A DNA stretch of 64,000 nt from LW23 sp041287705 (GCA_041287705.1 JBGGNE010000338.1:8538-72537); one strand, 5' to 3'. Counted from the first letter of the stretch, positions 45,877 to 55,205 are shown. Numbers and translations are program-made. Notes: a model not told the origin generated them from the letters alone.

Positions 45877-46033
45877 CCGAACCGGGGGAATTTGGAAAAG
45901 GATCTCTATGAGTTGCGACTGAGACGATAATTTCGCAACCAGCTCTTCCAAAGCCCAAAATTACTATTCCAGTTAAATGAAATTCAGCGAGGTTGCTGCT
46001 CGCTGGACTGCGCTGAAGTTACGCAATAAAGAA

Positions 46034-46053
46034 CCCCGGAGCAAGCTCCGGGG
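46034..46053 (-). terminator. Probable intrinsic terminator (minus-strand orientation)
   Basis: The inverted repeat CCCCGGAGC-AA-GCTCCGGGG has nine-base perfect arms. On the minus strand it is followed by TTCTTTATTG, a T-rich tail, so it fits a terminator for the leftward VOC-fold gene 232 bp upstream of it. Confidence 0.5.
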
Positions 46054-46107
46054 CATTGGAGAGTGGGGCAGCTCGAAGGGTCGACCTGCCAACATATGGA
46101 AGACAGA

Positions 46108-46121
46108 CGAAGCAAGCTTCG
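46108..46121. repeat. Second GCAAGC-core inverted repeat
   Basis: CGAAGC-AA-GCTTCG, six-base perfect arms, 55 bp from the first hairpin and sharing its AGCAAGCT centre. Too short to call a terminator. Confidence 0.35.
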
Positions 46122-46284
46122 CGGTATTAAACCGGTAGTGTGTAAATAAAGACTTCAGTTTAAGCTACGAGGAATGCAGCAAACTCCTGCACTTCACGGA
46201 TTGCCTGACCTCATGAAAAATCCGGGTTAGAGGACAGGGCCGTTTAATGTATGTTTTTGGCTTTCTGCGTGATCTCCGCCGGCC

Positions 46285-46758
46285 TTAACCGCGCACGGCC
46301 GCCTCGATTTTGGCGACATCAATCTTCCGCATATGGATCATGGCCTCAAACGCGCGTTTTGCCACATCGCCTCCCTGAGACATTGCGGTAGTCAGGACAC
46401 GGGGAGTAATTTGCCAGGAGAGGCCCCATTTATCCTCGCACCAGCCGCATTGGCTTTCCCTGCCACCGTTGCTGACAATCGCGTTCCAGTAGCGGTCGGT
46501 CTCGGCCTGGTCATCCGTGGCAATCTGAAACGAAAAAGCTTCGCTGTGCTTGAACGTATCTCCACCGTTAAGGCCGATGCACGCTACGCCGCAGACGGTG
46601 AATTCAACTGTCAGGGTGTCGCCCTGCTTACCGCCCGGATAGTCGGTCGGTGCTTTGTAAATCGTGCCCACAGAACTATCAGGAAAGGTGCTTGCATAAA
46701 AGCGCGCAGCGTCTTCCGCATCGTCGTTATACCAAAGGCAAATAGTATTCTTTTGCAT
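46285..46758 (-). CDS. VOC-superfamily protein, PhnB-like
   Basis: A 157-residue protein from the internal ATG at 46758 (MQKNTICLWYNDDAEDAARF). The longer frame adds 11 residues that look non-native. The motif DAEDAARFYASTFPDSSVG, GDTLTVEFTVCGVACIGLNGG and the WxDKWGLSWQITP-like segment (CEDKWGLSWQITPRVL) are typical of the PhnB/3-demethylubiquinone methyltransferase-like VOC family. Actual function is usually unknown in this family. Confidence 0.88.
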   Translation of the reverse strand: MQKNTICLWYNDDAEDAARFYASTFPDSSVGTIYKAPTDYPGGKQGDTLTVEFTVCGVACIGLNGGDTFKHSEAFSFQIATDDQAETDRYWNAIVSNGGRESQCGWCEDKWGLSWQITPRVLTTAMSQGGDVAKRAFEAMIHMRKIDVAKIEAAVRG

Positions 46759-47317
46759 TGTTATCCATATGTTTGCCTTACTGCCAGGCAATTGTACAAA
46801 GAGAACTTAGAGCCATGAGTGAACTTTATCAACCTCACCCAAAGAAATGTCGCTCAGATAACGATCTGGATTATGTCCAGATGAATTATAGAAGATGTCG
46901 CCCGATCCAACGCAAGTGCATTTCTTTCTCAGGAGATTTCTAAGTTTTAAGCAAATCGATATTTGTAGACGGCCTCGACGCGGCTGCAGAGCGTCGCTTG
47001 CAATGGTTTGTGCCGTGCCCAATGATTCATAACTTCCAGCATGGGCTAGATCATTTCATGCCGTTGCCTCTGGGTACCAGCTTCGCTTCCGTCACCGCCC
47101 GTTACGTGTTACGTGCGCCTCCATTGTATAAAACGGGCCACCCAGTACGGATTCTTCCTCTGGGATATCGCAATATATCCGTAATCCGGGTGCCAAAATA
47201 AATTTACTCCATGACAGCCGCAACTCCGTGGCTGGAATCGAGTCTGGCGAAGCCGTCTGTTATGATGGACATTGGCTTCGCCAGAAGAAGGCGTCACTGC
47301 TTGCAGATACTCAGCCT
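46759..47317. other. Intergenic stretch, nothing recognisable
   Basis: A 559-base region between two minus-strand genes. Short open frames on both strands lack family resemblance and codon character. It presumably holds the promoter of the VOC-fold gene. No tRNA-like cloverleaf or clear hairpin was seen. Confidence 0.45.
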
Positions 47318-48412
47318 TTAGCGGACCACGCGCGCGCCGCCGCCGGAGATCTGTTTCTCAACTTCCTTGCGGGTGGCCATGGATGTGTCACCAGGGGTGG
47401 TCGACGCCAGCGCACCGTGGGCAGCGCCATATTCAACGGCCTTCTGGGGATCGTTGAACTCCATGAAGCCGAACTGCAGGCCGGAGGCGAAGGAGTCGCC
47501 GCCGCCAACGCGGTCGAGGATTTCGAGGCCGGGGTACTGGCGGCTCTCGTAGAACTTGCCATCGTGCCACAGAATGGCGGACCAGTCGTTCTTGGTGGCG
47601 GTAATGACATGGCGCAGCGTGGTGGCGGCGACCTTGAAGTTCGGGAATTCCTTAACGGCGGTTTCGATCATGGCCTTGAAGGCGTCGAGTTCGATGTGGC
47701 CGAGAGTCTCCTGGCCCTTGACTTCGAAGCCCAGGGAGGCGGTGAAGTCTTCTTCGTTGCCGATCATGACGTCAACATATTTGGCGATCTCGCGGTTCAC
47801 TTCCTGGGCCTTCTTAAGACCGCCGATCGTCTTCCAGAGGGAGGGCCGGTAATTCAGGTCGTAGGAGACGATGACGCCGTGCTGCTTGGCGGCTTTCACC
47901 GCCTCAATAGTGGCTTCGGCGGTGGAGGTGGACAGAGCGGCGAAGATGCCCCCTGTGTGGAACCAGCGAACACCGTGCTTGCCGAAGATGTTGTCCCAGT
48001 CAAAGTCGCCGGGCTTGATCTGCGAGGCGGCGGTGTTACCGCGATCGGGATTGCCCACCGCGCCGCGCACGCCGAAGCCGCGCTCGGTAAAGTTAAGGCC
48101 GTTGCGAACGGTGCGACCAATGCCGTCATCATCGCGCCACTTGATGAAGTCGGTGGCGACGCCGCCCTGCATGATGAAGTCCTCGACAAGGTGGCCGACT
48201 TCGTTGTCCACGAAGGCAGTTGCGACGGCCGTCTTATAGCCGAAGCACTTCCTCAGGCCGCGGGAGGTGTTGTATTCGCCGCCGCCTTCCCAGGCCCTGA
48301 ACGAGCGGGCGGTGCGGATGCGGCCTTCGCCGGGATCAAGGCGGAGCATGACTTCGCCGAGGGAAACTTGGTGGTAGAGAGCGGATGAGGCAGGCTTGAT
48401 TTGAAGGCTCAT
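47318..48412 (-). CDS. PfkB-family sugar kinase, probable 2-keto-3-deoxygluconate kinase
   Basis: A 364-residue protein from the ATG complementary to 48410-48412 (MSLQIKPASSAL); the 19 upstream residues in the frame are not family-like. Family features include GEVMLRLDPGEG and WEGGGEYNTSRGL near the N-terminus (PfkB signature 1), SYDLNYRPSLWK, GNEEDF, and signature 2 DRVGGGDSFASG with the catalytic Asp. The SYDLNYRxxLW motif is typical of KDG kinases. It would phosphorylate KDG from uronic-acid breakdown to KDPG. A partner aldolase is not in the window. Confidence 0.85.
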   Translation of the reverse strand: MSLQIKPASSALYHQVSLGEVMLRLDPGEGRIRTARSFRAWEGGGEYNTSRGLRKCFGYKTAVATAFVDNEVGHLVEDFIMQGGVATDFIKWRDDDGIGRTVRNGLNFTERGFGVRGAVGNPDRGNTAASQIKPGDFDWDNIFGKHGVRWFHTGGIFAALSTSTAEATIEAVKAAKQHGVIVSYDLNYRPSLWKTIGGLKKAQEVNREIAKYVDVMIGNEEDFTASLGFEVKGQETLGHIELDAFKAMIETAVKEFPNFKVAATTLRHVITATKNDWSAILWHDGKFYESRQYPGLEILDRVGGGDSFASGLQFGFMEFNDPQKAVEYGAAHGALASTTPGDTSMATRKEVEKQISGGGARVVR

Positions 48413-48471
48413 AGAGAGTGTGGAAAAGAAAAGCCAGAATAGTCCTTTATTGAGCAGGGCCAAGGACATTA

Positions 48472-48696
48472 TTACTTGAGCGATAATGATGGCGACGTTT
48501 CAGAGAGGTTTTCGACCGCTGCAAAGTCGATATTGCGTTCAAAGCTTGTTTTTGATGTGACCGCACTCAGCGCTGGAATCCAAAGCTTGCGATTATAGCC
48601 AAACCGCTCACACAGCTCGTCCCGCAAGCGGCTCTTTCCTTCCTTGCCCCGTCCCATATAACGCTGATGCATCCGCGGCAACAGCTCTTCGCGCAA
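48472..48696 (-). pseudogene. Transposase N-terminal fragment
   Basis: A 74-residue frame on the minus strand reads RMHQRYMGRGKEGKSRLRDE followed by LCERFGYNRKLWIPAL. It resembles the N-terminus of a group of integrase-type transposases ('RYxxAxKxEKxRLLDEFxxxxGYxRKYAIRLL'). It ends after the first 55 matching residues, and the catalytic DDE part is missing. A TGTCAAAACTTTTGAGGC stretch at 48721-48738 just upstream may be part of the element's terminal repeat, but I could not find its partner. Confidence 0.5.
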
Positions 48697-48801
48697 TCCC
48701 CTCTACACTGCATCCCTCGGTGTCAAAACTTTTGAGGCAACAGCGCTGCACCAGTATTTTTAAATCCACATCCAGCAGAATGGCAGCGCCTCAAGCGCAG
48801 C

Positions 48802-49629
48802 TCAAAACACCTTCAAATCCGTCAGTGTCTTGTTCAGGATCTCAGCCAGTTTGGTATGGCCCGCATCCGTCGGGTGAACCTGATCGGCATTGAATAAGGA
48901 GACATCTATACCACTTCCATCCGGGAGCAGGAGTGGCGTGTAGAAGTCAACATACGTCACGTTTTTGCGAGTGGAGGGGATTTTGGCCAGCTCCGCATTC
49001 CGTGAGGGTATTGTAGCGTAAACGCGTTGTAGATAGGTCGCCAGACCGGGACTGGCAGCCTTGGGACCCGAAGTGGGAATACCCTTGGGCGTAATTGCAC
49101 ACAGAATAACTGGCATGTCCGGGTTGGCGCTCTGTGCCAGATCCAGGATGGCGTTGATATTTGAGAGATAGTCCTCCAGCCTGCCGTCGGCGCTGGTATC
49201 GTTTCCTCCAATGACGATCACGACCGCTTTCGGATGCAAGTCCAGCACGTCCTCCTGAAAGCGGAAAAGGACACCGCGAGAAACATCCCCGCCGATCCCG
49301 CGGTTGGCCACCGGTTTATCGGGAAAGTCCTTTTGCAGCTTCCATCCGCCTACGATGGAATCTCCCACAAAGACGACTTTACCTTGGTCGATCTCTCTCC
49401 GTTTCCAGAACGCTGCCCGCTCGCCTGCCATATACCCCAAAGACTTAATGGGCCCTTTCCCCGGCCATGCAGCCACGTTGCCGGCTGCCGGATAGGGAGT
49501 GGGGCCGCTACCGCTGGCCGTGGGATCAGCTGCCGCAGCAGGCTCAAATGCAAATACAGCAAGCAAGCAAAGAGAAGCGATAGCCTTTGAAACGACAGAG
49601 GCCTGGTTTATATACGTTAAGCTTTTCAT
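48802..49629 (-). CDS. Exported SGNH/GDSL-family hydrolase
   Basis: A 275-residue protein with signal peptide (AIASLCLLAVFAFEPAAAA). SGNH blocks are VVFVGDSIVGGW (Ser near residue 92), RGIGGDVSRG, IGGNDTS and QVHPTDAGH (Asp/His). The pattern matches family-2-type acetylhydrolases (PAF-AH-like), so it may remove acetyl or other acyl groups from polysaccharides in the periplasm. It is separated from the phytanoyl dioxygenase-like gene by a divergent promoter region with a 26-base dyad just 9 bp upstream of its start. Confidence 0.88.
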   Translation of the reverse strand: MKSLTYINQASVVSKAIASLCLLAVFAFEPAAAADPTASGSGPTPYPAAGNVAAWPGKGPIKSLGYMAGERAAFWKRREIDQGKVVFVGDSIVGGWKLQKDFPDKPVANRGIGGDVSRGVLFRFQEDVLDLHPKAVVIVIGGNDTSADGRLEDYLSNINAILDLAQSANPDMPVILCAITPKGIPTSGPKAASPGLATYLQRVYATIPSRNAELAKIPSTRKNVTYVDFYTPLLLPDGSGIDVSLFNADQVHPTDAGHTKLAEILNKTLTDLKVF

Positions 49630-49638
49630 GTTTTATTC

Positions 49639-49664
49639 AGGTCGTATCGTATCAGATACGACCT
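49639..49664. promoter_or_regulatory. 26-base dyad, probable operator between divergent genes
   Basis: AGGTCGTATC-GTATCA-GATACGACCT: perfect ten-base arms with a six-base centre. An inner GTATC-A-GATAC palindrome is also present. Located 9 bp upstream of the SGNH gene start and 120 bp upstream of the dioxygenase gene. It has no T-tract, so it is likely a repressor-binding site for a LacI- or GntR-type protein not found in the window. Confidence 0.6.
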
Positions 49665-49784
49665 TTGAAATTATTGCAGTACACGAGTTGAACCGCAATG
49701 CGTCTGGCTGGTTAACCGTTAACCTGAATGGCGGATTTGGTACGGCTTGCGCATCGAATCTGACTGCGCTATCATATCTCACAA

Positions 49785-50705
49785 ATGTCCCTCCACCCTG
49801 ATCAGGCATCGGTGCTAAGCGCGGCAGATCTTGAACAATTTCTGGCCTACGGCTTTGTTCATCTCAAGGACTGTTTCGACACTTCGCCCGGCAGTATCGC
49901 CCATCGCTGGGCTCAGGAATCGTGGTTACGCAACGGCATCGATCCGAACAACCGCACCACATGGCCTAACGACAAGATTCACATGCCCAACACGGAGACG
50001 ATGCGCGTTTCCGAATTCTCGCCCAAGGCTTACGCCGCAATATGCGAACTGTGCGGCGGCGAGGAGCAGATTGATGTTACCCAGTCCTGGGGAAATGGCT
50101 TCATCGCCAACTACGGCTTCGGCCGCGACAAAGATTGGATGGCACCTGGCCCGAATGTCTCCGGCTGGCACGTCGATGGCGACTGGTTCCTCCATTTCCT
50201 CGACAGCCCTGAGCAGGGCCTGCTCATCGTGGCGCTTTTCAGCGATATCCATCCCAAAGGTGGCGGCACGTATATCGCGTGCGATTCTATACCACTCATC
50301 GCACGGTTTCTGGCGGAGCACCCCGAAGGCGTGGAACCGAACGGATTTCCGAAGGACCTGATTCATCAGTGCCGTGACTTTCGCGAGACTACCGGCGAGG
50401 CAGGCGACGTCTTCCTGCTCCATCCTTTCACGCTTCACACCTCGAGCTACAACCATCGGCCCGAAGCGCGCCTCATGATCAATCCATCCGGCATCCTGCG
50501 CTCGCCGATGCGCTATGATCGCCGATCCGATGGCTCTGCCTACGCTCCGATGGAGCAAGTCGTGCTGCGGGCGCTGGGCGTTGAACATCTTCCATTCGAG
50601 CCCACCGTACCGCGCCGCCGCATTGTTCCAGCGCGCGTCGCCCAACAGAAGGCACTTCTTGAAAAGGAAGCGCAGCGCGAGAAAGAACGGCTGGCAAAGA
50701 TTTGA
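49785..50705 (+). CDS. Phytanoyl-CoA dioxygenase-like Fe(II)/2-oxoglutarate enzyme
   Basis: A 306-residue protein with the 2-His-1-carboxylate set: HVDGD in SGWHVDGDWF (His near 129, Asp near 131), distal His in HPFTLHTSSYNH (near 218) and Arg in EARLMINPSG (near 229) for 2-oxoglutarate. The fold is the double-stranded beta-helix of the PhyH family. Enzymes of this family in Verrucomicrobia and Planctomycetes are common beside sugar genes, but the substrate cannot be assigned. A highly charged C-terminal tail (KEAQREKERLAKI) ends it. Confidence 0.85.
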   Translation: MSLHPDQASVLSAADLEQFLAYGFVHLKDCFDTSPGSIAHRWAQESWLRNGIDPNNRTTWPNDKIHMPNTETMRVSEFSPKAYAAICELCGGEEQIDVTQSWGNGFIANYGFGRDKDWMAPGPNVSGWHVDGDWFLHFLDSPEQGLLIVALFSDIHPKGGGTYIACDSIPLIARFLAEHPEGVEPNGFPKDLIHQCRDFRETTGEAGDVFLLHPFTLHTSSYNHRPEARLMINPSGILRSPMRYDRRSDGSAYAPMEQVVLRALGVEHLPFEPTVPRRRIVPARVAQQKALLEKEAQREKERLAKI

Positions 50706-50836
50706 GGTAAGAAGAAGCTTCGGCTACAGCTTTCGACCCGTTTCACGCTACTTTTCGCGAATAGTTATTACAGCCGTGTAAAGTCTACGGTGCATTTTGA
50801 TGCCTGTTTGCAGTAATCGCTGGGTATGCTTTCTGC

Positions 50837-50871
50837 GCTGCCTTTCCTTTTATGATAAAAGGAAAGGCAGC
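50837..50871. terminator. Strong hairpin between convergent genes, probable bidirectional terminator
   Basis: Sixteen-base perfect arms with a three-base loop: GCTGCCTTTCCTTTTA-TGA-TAAAAGGAAAGGCAGC. It lies between the 3' ends of the dioxygenase gene (50705) and the fucosidase gene (51019). There is no long T-run after it, so termination may rely on the stem alone or the repeat may have another role. The rest of this 313-base gap holds nothing I can identify. Confidence 0.65.
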
Positions 50872-51018
50872 TCTGACAGATGGTAGTGCTTCCGGCCAGG
50901 AAAGAACTGACTGGAGACTATTCCAGGATCCGTCTCTATGGGCGTAAGCCTCTCCTCAGGAAGAGTTCTCCTCTTTCTTCCAAGGATCCAATAGCAACGT
51001 CCAGAGTCTCCTAAGCCA

Positions 51019-52716
51019 TTATTTCAGATTGATCTTAAAGACAGCCGAGGCGGAAGCGCCCGTCGTTGGCCTGGCTGGTACGGTTGCAATGCTCAGAGCA
51101 TTGGGTTCCTGCTTCCACTGAATCGTCTCGTTGCTGCCAAGCAACTCAATGGAGGTTATGCTCTTGTTATTTTCCAGCAGATTTGCGGCGGCTCCCAGGG
51201 ACTTCAGTTCCAACGCTTTATCAGGCCATCCCAGTACAATAACATACAGCGTATTGCCGTCCTTGCCTGCGGTGTAGCGTACGTCTTGCGGAGTAAAAGG
51301 CTTGCCCTTGCCTTCGTTAAAGCCCTGGGCGCTGATCGGCGCGCCATCAGAAGCGGGGCCTTCGCCAAAGATCTTCCACGGGCGAGTGGCGAATATACTA
51401 GCTTTGTTCACATCCATCCATTCGGCGATACCGGTAAGGACGGCCTCTTCCTTCTCGTCAATACTTCCGTCGCCACGCACCGGAATATTCAGCAGCAGGT
51501 TACCATTCTTGCTGACGATGTCCGCCAGCATATGAATAACAGTGTGGGTCTTCTTGTATCGATTCTTGTCGTAAACGCTTCGATTGTAGTGCCAGTCCCC
51601 AATGCAGGTATCTGTCTGCCAGGCCAGAGGCAGGCCGGTTGCCGGTACACCTCGCTCGATATCCCAGACAAAGCATTGCTTCTGTCCCTCTGTTGGTATC
51701 TTACCGAACAGGACTCCGGCATTTCCTTTGGTCTGGAGGTTTGTGTTATAGAAATGTGCGGCAATCTTTAGCCCCGCATCGCTGACAGGCCACAGAGGAA
51801 GCGCCGTGTCATCAAAGTAGACAAGCTGGGGGTGGTACCGGTTGATCAGATCCATGGTACGGTTGTAAAACTTTTCGCAGTAGGCCTGATCGGGCTGGCT
51901 GACGCCGTTGCCCCAGTTCCAGCGGGAATGCACTTTGCCTCCGTTCTGAAATTCTTTGCTAGGCTCATGCCGCTGCTCGTACAAATCCTGCGGATCCAGC
52001 CCATCCCACCAAAGTCCTTTGCCATCGGCTTTCGTCAGCTTGCCATCGTACGGCACGCCGGCCTGAGGGCCATTCTTGTCCGCACCCTTGGCCACCTCAT
52101 ACCAGCTCCACGCGTGCGCAGCGTGAACGCTTACGCCGAAGGGCAGCCTCTGGTCGCGGGCCGCCTTCGCCCAGCCGGCAATAAGATCTTTCTGCGGGCC
52201 AACCTTTGCCGTGTTCCACGGCTGATATTTGCTGTCCCAGAGATCGAGGTTGTCGTGGTGATTGGCCATCGCAAAGAAATATTGCGCTCCAGTCCGCTTA
52301 TAGAGACTTACCAGCTTGTCGGGATCCCACTTCTCCGCCTTCCATTGATGGATAACGTCTTTAAACCCAAATGTGGATGGTGGGCCGTACTTCGCCATGT
52401 GCGCTTTATACTGGCCGCTGCCCTCAAGATACATGTTGCGCGCGTACCAGTCTCCCGCCTCCGGCTGGCACTGAGGACCCCAGTGCGCCCAGATGCCAAA
52501 CTTGGCATCTCGAAACCAGTCCGGCACCTGGTATTGCTTCAACGAATCCCACGTGGGCAGGAACTTGCCTTGCGCCACGGGCTCTGTTGCAGTGCTGACA
52601 ATAACCTGGGGCGTCTCGGTCTCGGGGATGGAATCTGCCGCAACGGCAGCGATCGGCGAGAGAGCCAGCCCAAGGATGGCCAAACCCGGGAATAGCGAGC
52701 GCAATGTGGTTGTCAT
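51019..52716 (-). CDS. GH29 alpha-L-fucosidase, exported
   Basis: A 565-residue protein from ATG at 52716 (MTTTLRSLFPGLAILGLALSPIAAVAAD, a clear signal peptide). The frame extends 33 bases further but begins with TTG. GH29 features are VPDWFRDAKFGIWAHWGPQ, FAMANHHDNLDLWDSKYQPW, the candidate nucleophile Asp in HPQLVYFDDTALP (near residue 265), and MLADIVSKNGNLLLNIPVRGDG. A C-terminal beta domain (DGNTLYVIVLGW) follows. It lies last in the minus-strand fucosidase operon, 29 bp after GH95. It would remove alpha-1,3/1,4-linked (or other) fucose outside the cytoplasm. Confidence 0.93.
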   Translation of the reverse strand: MTTTLRSLFPGLAILGLALSPIAAVAADSIPETETPQVIVSTATEPVAQGKFLPTWDSLKQYQVPDWFRDAKFGIWAHWGPQCQPEAGDWYARNMYLEGSGQYKAHMAKYGPPSTFGFKDVIHQWKAEKWDPDKLVSLYKRTGAQYFFAMANHHDNLDLWDSKYQPWNTAKVGPQKDLIAGWAKAARDQRLPFGVSVHAAHAWSWYEVAKGADKNGPQAGVPYDGKLTKADGKGLWWDGLDPQDLYEQRHEPSKEFQNGGKVHSRWNWGNGVSQPDQAYCEKFYNRTMDLINRYHPQLVYFDDTALPLWPVSDAGLKIAAHFYNTNLQTKGNAGVLFGKIPTEGQKQCFVWDIERGVPATGLPLAWQTDTCIGDWHYNRSVYDKNRYKKTHTVIHMLADIVSKNGNLLLNIPVRGDGSIDEKEEAVLTGIAEWMDVNKASIFATRPWKIFGEGPASDGAPISAQGFNEGKGKPFTPQDVRYTAGKDGNTLYVIVLGWPDKALELKSLGAAANLLENNKSITSIELLGSNETIQWKQEPNALSIATVPARPTTGASASAVFKINLK

Positions 52717-52745
52717 TTTAATCACTTTCGATAGGGGAAGAATTC

Positions 52746-55205
52746 TCAAAGCCTGGTTAGATTCAAGGATCCATCCAGCCGCACGGAGCTTCCTTTGGGG
52801 ATTTTCAGGTCTACCGTCTTGTTTCCCATGCGGACTTTGCAGATGGCGCCGGAAGGTGATGTCAGCGTTGCCGAGGCCAGCTTACCATCCTTCCAGGCGA
52901 TGTCAGCCTGAACACCGCCACGAGCGCGAAGACCGGAGACTGAGCCTGTAGGCCAGGCACCGGGAAGAGCAGGCAGCAGGTCAATGATGTAGCGATCTTC
53001 GGTGAGCGCGGAGGGATCGCGGTAGAGCTCGTGGCTTTGCAGCAGCATCTCCGCGATTCCGGAGATGGCGCCGAAGTTTCCGTCGATCTGGAAGGGCGGG
53101 TGCGCGTCGAAGAGGTTCGGGTAGGTGCCACCGTCGGACATGACGACCTTGAGCTGCGTAGTGGGACGGAGTTGCTCGGTGAGAATCTTGAGCGCGTGAT
53201 CGCCGTCGCGCAGACGCGCCCAGAAGTTGATTTTCCATGCCTTGCTCCAGCCTGTGCCGTCGTCGGTGCGCTGCTGCAGGGTAGTGCGACAGGCGGCGGC
53301 AAGCGCCGGAGTGCCCAGGGCGGTGATTTGCCGGCCGGGATGCAGACCGTAGAGGTGGGATACGTGCCGGTGTTTCATGTCCCTTGAGTTCATGTCCCAG
53401 TCGCCGCCCCACTCCATCAGTTGGCCGGCCTTGCCGACCTGCGGCGGCCGGATGCGGTCGCGTGCCGCCTCCAGCTTGCGACGAAAGTCCGCGTCGATAC
53501 CAAGTACACCGCAGGTAAGCGCGGTGTTGTCGAAGAGATCCCACACGATCGCCTTCTCCATTTCGGCCCCTTCGCAGACGCTCGACCTCATGCCGGAGTC
53601 CGTCCAGAAGAAGTTTTCCGGCGAGCTGGAGGGTGACGTAATCAGTTTTCCATCTGTGCCTTCCACCAGTTCGGCAAGCCAGAATTCGCAAGCGCCCTTC
53701 ATAGTAGGGTAGACGTTGCGAAGGTACTCCTTGTCGCGCGTAAAGGCGTAGTGCTCCCACAGATGCTGGCAAAGCCAGCCGTTGGAGCCAAACCACACTC
53801 CCCATGGCAGCTTGGCTCCCGGGCTCGTCCAACCCCACACGTTGCTCTTGGCGGCGGTAACCCAGCCGGGGGTGTCGGGCCCAAAGTAGGCGGTCGCCGT
53901 CTTTTTGCCGGGCTCCACCAGACTCTGGATGTGGCGCAGCATCGGCTGATGCATCTCGCTGAGTCCCGTAGGCTCGGCGGGCCAGTAGTTCATCTGAAAA
54001 TTGATGTTGATGGTGTAGTCGCCGTTCCAGGGCGTGTTAAAGCCGTCCGCCCAGAGTCCCTGGAGATTGGCCGGGACGGGGCTGTCCGGGCGGCTGCAGG
54101 AGATGAGGAGATAGCGCCCGTACTGGAAGAAAAGCGCCGCCAATGCGGGATCCGCCTTGGGATTGTCCCGAAAAGAGCGCAACCGCTGATCTGTAGGCTG
54201 GTGCGCGGCGTCGCCCGTTCCAGAGCCGAGATCCAGCGCAACGCGCTGAAAATAGCGCTGGAAATCACGGATGTGCGTCGATCTGACTTCGTCATACGCC
54301 TTGGCGGATGCCGTTTTGAGTTGCGCCGCCGCTTCCGTGGGATCCGCGCCCTGGTATCCTTTGGAATAATCCATGACGTAGGACGTGGAAGCTGTCAGCC
54401 ATAGCGTCGCTTCATCTGCGCCTTCCACAGTAAGTTTGCCGTTCTCTCCTCGCACCGTGCCTCCTTTGGTGACGACACGGGCGTATGCGGCGTAGCGGAG
54501 TTTGTCGCCCGCGGTAGTGCCAGTCATCACCACCGTGTCGGGAGCGACGAATTCCGTGTGTGCTTTGTCGTCGCGGGTAAGATTCATCTCAAAGCTGATA
54601 CTGCCCGGCTTGTCAGCCGTCATGCGCTGCACCAGCGCCTTCTCCGGAGCGGTGCATAAGATCTCGCGACGGAAAGTGATATCACCCGCCTTAAACTCCA
54701 CGTCCGCAACGGCCTGCGCGATATCAAGCCGGCGACGGTACTGTGTTACTCCGCCGGCGGGCAAACGGAAGGCAAACGAGAGGTCACCAAGTGTCTGATA
54801 CTTGCTCACATCGTAGTTAGCCTTGCACGTCATGTTCTGGTTGCATTGCTTTTCCGCTTCGTCGAAGCGACCGTCGCGGATCAGCTTGCGGATATCTGCC
54901 AGGTGCGTGTGACCGTCGGGACGATCCGCGCCGGGATTCGGCCCGCCGGACCACACCGTTATATCGTTAAGCTGAAGGCGCTCTTTGTCGGTGCCGCCGA
55001 AGACCATGGCTCCCAGGCGGCCGTTGCCGACGGGGAGAGCTTCAATCCAGAGATCGGCGGGTTTGCTGTACCAAAGGGTAGTGTTTGGCGAGGGCATCGT
55101 GTCGGCGGCGACGGCGCTGGTGTTGACGGGAATTTCGTTACAGGCAAACATGCATATGGTGGCCAGGCAGATTTGAGAGAATGTGGGTAAAATACGATTG
55201 ATCAT
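52746..55205 (-). CDS. GH95 alpha-L-fucosidase (alpha-1,2-type), exported
   Basis: An 819-residue protein with signal peptide (QICLATICMFACNEIPV; a Cys near 22 could be lipidated). Family features: WYSKPADLWIEALPVGNGRLG, GGTDKERLQLNDITVWSGG, ININFQMNYWPAEPTGLSE (region of the catalytic Asn residues), a large (alpha/alpha)6 barrel with SPSSSPENFFWTDSG, and FQIDGNFGAISGIAEMLLQS (the Asp/Asn region). GH95 enzymes cleave alpha-1,2-fucose (xyloglucan, 2'-fucosyllactose or mucin-type). It sits between GH2 and GH29 genes, 34 bp and 29 bp from each. Confidence 0.93.
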   Translation of the reverse strand: MINRILPTFSQICLATICMFACNEIPVNTSAVAADTMPSPNTTLWYSKPADLWIEALPVGNGRLGAMVFGGTDKERLQLNDITVWSGGPNPGADRPDGHTHLADIRKLIRDGRFDEAEKQCNQNMTCKANYDVSKYQTLGDLSFAFRLPAGGVTQYRRRLDIAQAVADVEFKAGDITFRREILCTAPEKALVQRMTADKPGSISFEMNLTRDDKAHTEFVAPDTVVMTGTTAGDKLRYAAYARVVTKGGTVRGENGKLTVEGADEATLWLTASTSYVMDYSKGYQGADPTEAAAQLKTASAKAYDEVRSTHIRDFQRYFQRVALDLGSGTGDAAHQPTDQRLRSFRDNPKADPALAALFFQYGRYLLISCSRPDSPVPANLQGLWADGFNTPWNGDYTININFQMNYWPAEPTGLSEMHQPMLRHIQSLVEPGKKTATAYFGPDTPGWVTAAKSNVWGWTSPGAKLPWGVWFGSNGWLCQHLWEHYAFTRDKEYLRNVYPTMKGACEFWLAELVEGTDGKLITSPSSSPENFFWTDSGMRSSVCEGAEMEKAIVWDLFDNTALTCGVLGIDADFRRKLEAARDRIRPPQVGKAGQLMEWGGDWDMNSRDMKHRHVSHLYGLHPGRQITALGTPALAAACRTTLQQRTDDGTGWSKAWKINFWARLRDGDHALKILTEQLRPTTQLKVVMSDGGTYPNLFDAHPPFQIDGNFGAISGIAEMLLQSHELYRDPSALTEDRYIIDLLPALPGAWPTGSVSGLRARGGVQADIAWKDGKLASATLTSPSGAICKVRMGNKTVDLKIPKGSSVRLDGSLNLTRL

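Larger units (their letters stand above)
45877..46284. other. Intergenic stretch with two hairpins, no gene seen
   Basis: No supported reading frame. It contains two inverted repeats with a GCAAGC core (46034-46053 and 46108-46121). Between them lies a GC-rich segment without recognisable features. The stretch may include decayed mobile-element sequence; I could not identify ends or a transposase. Confidence 0.5.

Noticed and set aside
46807..47022. Small minus-strand frame upstream of the VOC gene
   Set aside because: No family pattern, no ribosome-binding signal and weak composition.
47228..48388. Plus-strand open frame of about 386 codons with many Gly/Val residues
   Set aside because: Antisense to the PfkB kinase; composition reflects the opposite strand's GC codon bias.
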